From NCBI GenBank assembly GCA_002691835.1, contig NZJA01000100.1, positions 1 through 29,559 of the forward strand: a DNA stretch of 29,559 nucleotides. The letters are read 5' to 3'. This DNA comes from Planctomycetota bacterium (GTDB lineage Bacteria; Planctomycetota; UBA8108; UBA1146). Both the position numbers and the translations under genes were made by a program. Shown here piece by piece: positions 25,160-29,559 of this stretch; within the stretch, counting starts at the first letter, position 1, and every line of letters begins with the position of its first letter. The notes beneath the pieces are model-generated. The model was not told where the DNA came from. It saw only the letters and a program-made list of their open reading frames with translations, and searched no databases.

Positions 25160-27714
25160 GGCAGCAACTCTTCCACATCATCGAGAGCAAAAAAGCCTTC
25201 TATCGCCGTTCTCACTTCAGACCAATCACCTTGAACCCGTTTGCAATCCGGAAGACTTGAAAGGAATCTCTTTCCGTAGGGTCGTTTCACAATTCTTGTA
25301 TCTGCAATCACGACCACACCCCGATCTTCGATGGTACGAATCAATCGCCCAAATCCTTGGCGAAGCCCCAACACGGCTCTCGGTAGAGCTAAATGCGCAA
25401 AGGGGCTCTTCCCACGGGACTCTAATTCTTCTGCTCGACCCTGCTCCAACGGATGATTCGGAATCTTGAACGGTAGTCTCGGGATGATCACACAGGAAAG
25501 AGCAGCACCTGGAACATCAATTCCCTCCCAATACGATTGGTTACCGAGAAGAACAGCTCTTCCAGAATCGACAAACTGTCTCAAGAGCTCTGTTCTCGGA
25601 GCTTCTCCCTGAACAAAGAGGGGCATTCCCATAGCTTGAAGTGCGGGTTTGATTTTCTCTGCACAGTTTCGAAGAGACCTGTGTGAGGTAAACAGTCCAA
25701 ATGTCCGACCCTTTGCTCCGCGAACTGAATCGAGAATGATCTCATGAATTTTTCGGTCATAACCTGACCTGTCAGGTTCAGGGACATCTTCAGGTAATCC
25801 CAGGATGACCTGACGTTGCCAATCAAAGGGTGACTCAAAATCTTCCTGTCTCAAACGTTCACGCTCGACATGTTCCCACCCCAGTCGGTCTGAGAGAAAT
25901 GACCAAGATTCTCCAACGCGAAGAGTGGCACTGGTTTGAATAACTGTTGAGAGGGGTCGATAGAGGTGCTCTGCCAAAAGCTCATCCACTTTGAGGGGAG
26001 CAGCTCTTAGGTTTAGTTGTTTTTGATGTCTGTTAGACATCTCAACCCAAGGCTGAATAGCCCCAGAAGCATCTTTAACAAAGTCAATGGCACTGATCTG
26101 CTCTATGACGGATCTCTTCGCAGATCTTAACTCAGCGATCGCTGCTTGATATTCGACTTCAGGCTCAAACGGTTCATCCTCCAAGAGGTCAAAGCATTCT
26201 TGTAGTAAACCCTTCAGCCCATCCAAATGATCTCTGGCATCGAGCAAGGGTGGCGTCACTACCGTCATTGGCATGAAGCCTTTCTTTTCACCGAGCCGAG
26301 CCATCAAGGATCCCTCACGTCCTTGAGTCTCTTCAATCAAATGTCTTGAATCTTCAAGCCGGACTTCCAGTCTCTGTAATGCAGCTTCAACCTCTATACG
26401 GACTTGATGGACTCTGGGAATGATCTTCATTCCCAAAAGCTCGTGGGCTTCTCCTTGGCGATACTTGGCTAATTGGGATTGCAACCACGGCAATCGTCCA
26501 CCCTGACGGCCACGTTTCTTCTTTGGAGCAAGGAGGCGACCTAAAACCTGGAGCATACCTCTCCGTGAAATTTCTGCGCCCAAGTGTTTACTTGCTACGT
26601 CCTCCAAATGGTGAGCCTCATCGAAAATCACTTTTTGATAACCAGGAATCACAAGGTCTGACTCGTAATCACCCCGGCCTTTTCTTAAATTCAGATCAGC
26701 AAAAAAGAGGTGGTGGTTGACGATGACAACATGAGCACCAAATGCTTTCCTTCTCGCTTCGTAATAGAAACACTCTCGGTAATGTGGGCATCGCGCTTTT
26801 AAAGATTGGTCAGATGTCGATTGAAAGTCAGTCCAGATCTCTTCCGGAACTTCTCCAGGCATCTCTTGGCGAGTTCCGATTTTCGCTTCAGCTAATCGAT
26901 CGAGAATGTCTGTAATCCAACCTTCTCTTTCATCATCATCCGCAAAGATTTCTGGTTCAGAAGACACCTGCTCAGCCTTGCGCCGACAGGCGTAATTCCC
27001 CCTACCTTGAATCAGTGCGAACTTGAAATCGACGCCCAGAATTCTTTGTAGGGTCGGCAGGTCTCTCTGTGCCAACTGCTCACCCAAAGGAATCGTGGCA
27101 GTTGAAATCACGACACGGCCTCGATTTTTCACCGCCCATAAGATTGCCGGGACAAGATAGGCAAATGATTTCCCGATCCCTGTCCCCGCCTCGAGTATTG
27201 CGACATCTCCGTCATTGATGGCCCGATTGACGGATTGGGCCATTCGCAATTGGCCAGATCGCTCCTCAAAGTCCGGTAGAGCTTTGCAAAAGCTTCCGTT
27301 TGCCCCCAAGACTTCTTCGATCTCACTCGACTCAACAGGAACTTCCTCTTTTTCCGGAAACGGCTCAACAACTCTATTCACCTTCGTAGCATCGTTATTG
27401 ATGATGAAAAAACCGAGTCGGCGTGATCCGGCTTCTGAAGCGATGGATAAATCTGCAGGGCTGGGGGTCAAATCACCGCCGGGATGATTATGAATCAGTA
27501 CCTGAAAGCCCTCTTCAGCCCGTTCCAGAAACACTGGCACTGCATTCGCCGTACCACGGGCAATCACTTCTACGCGATCCAACAGGCCTGCTTCATCAAA
27601 TGTGCCCAGAAAGAACACTTCGTTCGATCCAGCTTCAAGGATGGCTTGAGCCATCCTTTGCTGCACCTCAGGGGCAAACAGTTTATTGGTTTCCAATCCC
27701 GCAGTCTTACCCAA
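25156..27714 (-). CDS. RadC-like JAB/JAMM domain fused to a DinG/XPD-family helicase
   Basis: The 852-residue product joins two modules. Residues 1-125 form a RadC-like JAB domain with a Glu (E32) and the full metal motif H75-N-H77-x7-S85-x2-D88. Residues about 145-850 form a superfamily 2 helicase of the DinG/YoaA/XPD group. It has Walker A EAGTGIGKS (K182), ISTATIPLGEQL, DEAH at 365-368, QTSATL, LLGNQSYWEGIDVPG and QGFGRLIR. Such helicases have four Fe-S cysteines. Here C243, C309 and C315 are present, but the second position is Ser304, with spacing (5 and 6) matching E. coli DinG C194/C199/C205. The start is TTG at 27714; the frame upstream reaches a stop without another start. AGGA lies 11 nt before it, which is rather far. 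It is the first gene of a pair with the nucleotidyltransferase gene. A role in DNA repair or DNA/RNA structure removal is likely. Confidence 0.9.
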   Translation of the reverse strand: MGKTAGLETNKLFAPEVQQRMAQAILEAGSNEVFFLGTFDEAGLLDRVEVIARGTANAVPVFLERAEEGFQVLIHNHPGGDLTPSPADLSIASEAGSRRLGFFIINNDATKVNRVVEPFPEKEEVPVESSEIEEVLGANGSFCKALPDFEERSGQLRMAQSVNRAINDGDVAILEAGTGIGKSFAYLVPAILWAVKNRGRVVISTATIPLGEQLAQRDLPTLQRILGVDFKFALIQGRGNYACRRKAEQVSSEPEIFADDDEREGWITDILDRLAEAKIGTRQEMPGEVPEEIWTDFQSTSDQSLKARCPHYRECFYYEARRKAFGAHVVIVNHHLFFADLNLRKGRGDYESDLVIPGYQKVIFDEAHHLEDVASKHLGAEISRRGMLQVLGRLLAPKKKRGRQGGRLPWLQSQLAKYRQGEAHELLGMKIIPRVHQVRIEVEAALQRLEVRLEDSRHLIEETQGREGSLMARLGEKKGFMPMTVVTPPLLDARDHLDGLKGLLQECFDLLEDEPFEPEVEYQAAIAELRSAKRSVIEQISAIDFVKDASGAIQPWVEMSNRHQKQLNLRAAPLKVDELLAEHLYRPLSTVIQTSATLRVGESWSFLSDRLGWEHVERERLRQEDFESPFDWQRQVILGLPEDVPEPDRSGYDRKIHEIILDSVRGAKGRTFGLFTSHRSLRNCAEKIKPALQAMGMPLFVQGEAPRTELLRQFVDSGRAVLLGNQSYWEGIDVPGAALSCVIIPRLPFKIPNHPLEQGRAEELESRGKSPFAHLALPRAVLGLRQGFGRLIRTIEDRGVVVIADTRIVKRPYGKRFLSSLPDCKRVQGDWSEVRTAIEGFFALDDVEELLP

Positions 27715-27747
27715 CGTGTCTTCTTTCCTAAGGGAAGCGTGCCTCCC

Positions 27748-27770
27748 GATATTGAGGTGACTTCAATATC
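27748..27770. repeat. Perfect 8-bp inverted repeat upstream of the helicase gene
   Basis: The arms GATATTGA and TCAATATC are exact reverse complements, separated by 7 nt. The site lies 33 nt upstream of the helicase start on the minus strand and has no T-run, so it looks more like an operator than a terminator. It does not match the E. coli (CTGT-N8-ACAG) or Bacillus-type LexA boxes. Confidence 0.45.
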
Positions 27771-27822
27771 ATCGACACGTTTGACTGACTCGCAAGTGTG
27801 CCTAACGGAAATCGAATCGATG

Positions 27823-27857
27823 AAAAAACCCTGCCAGAACTCAATGTTCTGGCAGGG
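27823..27857 (-). terminator. Intrinsic terminator of the repeat-protein gene
   Basis: On the minus strand a perfect 12-bp stem (CCCTGCCAGAAC with GTTCTGGCAGGG, 5-nt loop) is followed by six T residues. It lies 29 nt after the stop codon of the dockerin-repeat protein and separates it from the helicase gene. This is a textbook Rho-independent terminator. Confidence 0.93.
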
Positions 27858-27886
27858 TTCTGGATTCAAACTACTTTGTCTCGATA

Positions 27887-29559
27887 TCAACAACCACCAG
27901 TTGAGGTGAGGCAATCGAGAGGATCTGTATCTGTCGGGTCTACTCCACAGTTAATCCCCGGAGCTGGAGGAGCAGCAGAACCGCTGAAGAGGAATCCCAG
28001 CAGTGAAATGGCGTCGGCGATATTGTTGGAGCCATCGTCGTTGACATCCCCCGCATCCAGGCAACCTGGAGCAGCGGAGCCACTAAAGAGGAATCCGAGC
28101 AATGCAATCGCGTCGGCAATGTTCAAGGCCGAATCGCCGTTGACATCTCCTCGACGGAACTGGTTTCCAGTTACGCAGTTGGATGCACTGGCACAATCAG
28201 GGTCGTCACAATCGGCAAGGCTGTCCCCGTCATCATCGATTCCGTTATCACAGTCCTCAGTTGGAGTCGGGCCACCCGCTCCAAAGTCGTTTCCGTAAAG
28301 AACGCAGGAGATTCCTGTGAATACAAACTCGGCGGAATAGGACTCATTGACACCGTTTGAATCCGCATCGATGTCAGGGAAGATTCCGAAACTGCTCAGA
28401 ACATCGACCAGCGTACCTGAGAAAGGATCCGGTGCAGGCAAAGTCACCAGGAAGGTCTCGGTCAAAAATGCCGCTGTCGGAGAGGAGGTAAACTCGTAGA
28501 TTCCAGAACCGGCGGAGGTCTCCGAGAAGTTCGCCGCCACCGTCAGGTTATTCAACGGGATTCCGGATATCACAATGGTTCCCGGACCCGCTGTCAGAAG
28601 GCCTGCGACAATATCCCCATTAGGGAACTGCGATACAATGTTTCCATTGTTGTCATAGGACTCTGAATCAATGACAAACTCATTGGATCCATCATTGTTG
28701 TTCGTGGAATCGCCGTCCACGTCGACACCCCCGTATGTGTTCAGGGTGATGTTCGGATCGTTAGTGTAGGTAGGATCATCCAAATCAGCCACTTGTAGCA
28801 GGAAGGGAAAGTTCGCAAGGTTGCTGGCGAGCAACGAGTTCAATCCATCCGAAAGCAGTGGGTTGGAACCCAAAATACCGCCAGTTACTTCCTGACTGGT
28901 CGCCACAAATCCATCGAAGGGAGTCGGATCAACCGGAACGATATTGCAGGAGATACCGGAGAAAACAAACTCGGCAGAGTAGGCATCATTGGTGCCGTCT
29001 GAATCTGCATCGACATCTGGGAAGATACCGAAGCTGGTCAGCACGTCGACCAGAGTTCCGGAGAACGGATCCGGTGCCGGTAGGGTCACCAGGAACGTCT
29101 CGGTCAAGAAGGCTGCCGTCGGAGTAGATGTGAACTCGTAAATTCCCGGAGTAGAGGTTTCGGAGAAGTTTGCCGAAACTGTCAGGTCATTCAAAGGAAG
29201 TCCGGAGATCACAATCGTACCTGGACCTGCAGTCAAAAGGCCGTTGGTAATGTTTCCACCAGGGAAGACCGAAACAAAGTCTCCCGTGACAGGATCCATT
29301 GAATCGGGAGTAACGATGAAGTTGTTGGTTCCGGAAAAGTTATTGGTGGGATCACCATCTTCATCTACCCCTGAAAAGGCATTGAGGGTGATGTCCGGAT
29401 CATTGGTGTAAGTCGGATCATCCAGATTAGCCACTTCCAAAAGGAAGGGCGAGCTGGCCAAATTACCGGCGAGCAGTGCATTCAGTCCATCCGTGAGCAG
29501 GGGGTTGGAGCCCAAAATACCTCCGGTCACTTCCTGACTCGTTGCGACAAACGCTGGTC
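27887..29559 (-). CDS. Secreted repeat protein with dockerin-like C-terminus (5' end outside window)
   Basis: The frame is open to the right edge of the window, so the N-terminus and any signal peptide are missing; about 557 codons are visible. It contains two tandem copies of a 214-residue module (each beginning EVTGGILGSNPLL) plus the tail of another at the edge (PAFVATSQE, matching DGFVATSQE before the second copy). The modules are rich in Asp, Asn, Thr and Gly with almost no Lys, typical of exported beta-rich proteins. After them comes a Cys/Asp motif (DCDNGIDDDGDSLADCDDPD). Two dockerin-like calcium-binding repeats follow (GDVNGDSALNIADAIALLGF and GDVNDDGSNNIADAISLLGF). Such C-termini are common in planctomycete extracellular proteins. 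The biochemical function is unknown; a cell-surface or adhesion role is a guess. Confidence 0.88.
   Translation of the reverse strand, partial: PAFVATSQEVTGGILGSNPLLTDGLNALLAGNLASSPFLLEVANLDDPTYTNDPDITLNAFSGVDEDGDPTNNFSGTNNFIVTPDSMDPVTGDFVSVFPGGNITNGLLTAGPGTIVISGLPLNDLTVSANFSETSTPGIYEFTSTPTAAFLTETFLVTLPAPDPFSGTLVDVLTSFGIFPDVDADSDGTNDAYSAEFVFSGISCNIVPVDPTPFDGFVATSQEVTGGILGSNPLLSDGLNSLLASNLANFPFLLQVADLDDPTYTNDPNITLNTYGGVDVDGDSTNNNDGSNEFVIDSESYDNNGNIVSQFPNGDIVAGLLTAGPGTIVISGIPLNNLTVAANFSETSAGSGIYEFTSSPTAAFLTETFLVTLPAPDPFSGTLVDVLSSFGIFPDIDADSNGVNESYSAEFVFTGISCVLYGNDFGAGGPTPTEDCDNGIDDDGDSLADCDDPDCASASNCVTGNQFRRGDVNGDSALNIADAIALLGFLFSGSAAPGCLDAGDVNDDGSNNIADAISLLGFLFSGSAAPPAPGINCGVDPTDTDPLDCLTSTGGC
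28304..28888 (-). repeat. Tandem coding repeat, copy B (ends at GISC)
   Basis: This is the second copy of the module, from VTGGILGSNPLLSDG to SAEFVFTGISC. It lacks the last 15-20 residues of copy A, after which the sequence turns into the Cys/Asp motif and dockerin-like repeats. By eye about three quarters of residues match copy A, with the strongest conservation in the second half. Confidence 0.82.
28889..29530 (-). repeat. Tandem 642-bp coding repeat, copy A
   Basis: This is the first full copy of the 214-residue module in the repeat protein, from VTGGILGSNPLLTDG to FVATSQE. It is followed directly by copy B in the same frame. Blocks such as LLTAGPGTIVISG and AAFLTETFLVTLPAPDPFSG are identical in the two copies. 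Confidence 0.85.

Overview
The window is about 29.6 kb of gene-dense bacterial chromosome, at roughly half G+C by eye. It most likely comes from a member of the Planctomycetota or a close relative. This is an inference from three things: a secreted repeat protein ending in dockerin-like D-x-N-x-D repeats, a membrane Ser/Thr kinase with a large outer domain, and a full flagellar export operon. No insertion sequence, integrase, CRISPR array or rRNA gene was seen.

Positions 1-10168 (minus strand) hold a tightly packed flagellar operon, transcribed fliF-fliH-fliI-fliJ-fliO-fliP-fliQ-fliR-flhB-flhA. It builds the MS ring and the type III export gate with its ATPase. Several junctions overlap by 1-4 nt. 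A good sigma-54 (-24/-12) promoter lies about 95 nt upstream of fliF. There are two oddities. FlhB ends where the autocleavage (NPTH) domain should begin. FliF carries about 100 extra cytoplasmic residues that look FliG_N-like, and no fliG lies between fliF and fliH. flhA runs off the left edge.

Positions 10169-16186 (plus strand) begin with a 388-nt intergenic region rich in small repeats. A CNNM/CBS-domain membrane protein, tRNA-Ser(UGA), a membrane-anchored coiled-coil protein and cobalamin-dependent methionine synthase (metH) follow.

Positions 16190-21948 (minus strand) hold a phospholipid cassette in the order ynbA-like CDP-alcohol phosphatidyltransferase, ynbB/cdsA-like cytidylyltransferase and plsC-like acyltransferase. 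A 1144-residue exported protein that joins an M1-like metallopeptidase, an M28 peptidase and a PDZ domain lies upstream of them.

Positions 22105-24504 (plus strand) encode a transmembrane Ser/Thr protein kinase, divergent from the peptidase gene.

Positions 24569-27714 (minus strand) hold two coupled genes. The first is a RadC-like JAB/JAMM domain fused to a DinG/XPD-type helicase, in which one of the four Fe-S cysteines is Ser. The second is a MobA/MocA-like nucleotidyltransferase.

Positions 27823-29559 (minus strand) hold the 3' part of a secreted protein made of tandem 214-residue repeats plus dockerin-like repeats. It ends in a clear intrinsic terminator.

The best candidates for undescribed biology are the shortened FlhB with the enlarged FliF, the JAB-DinG fusion with its altered Fe-S site, and the two-peptidase fusion.
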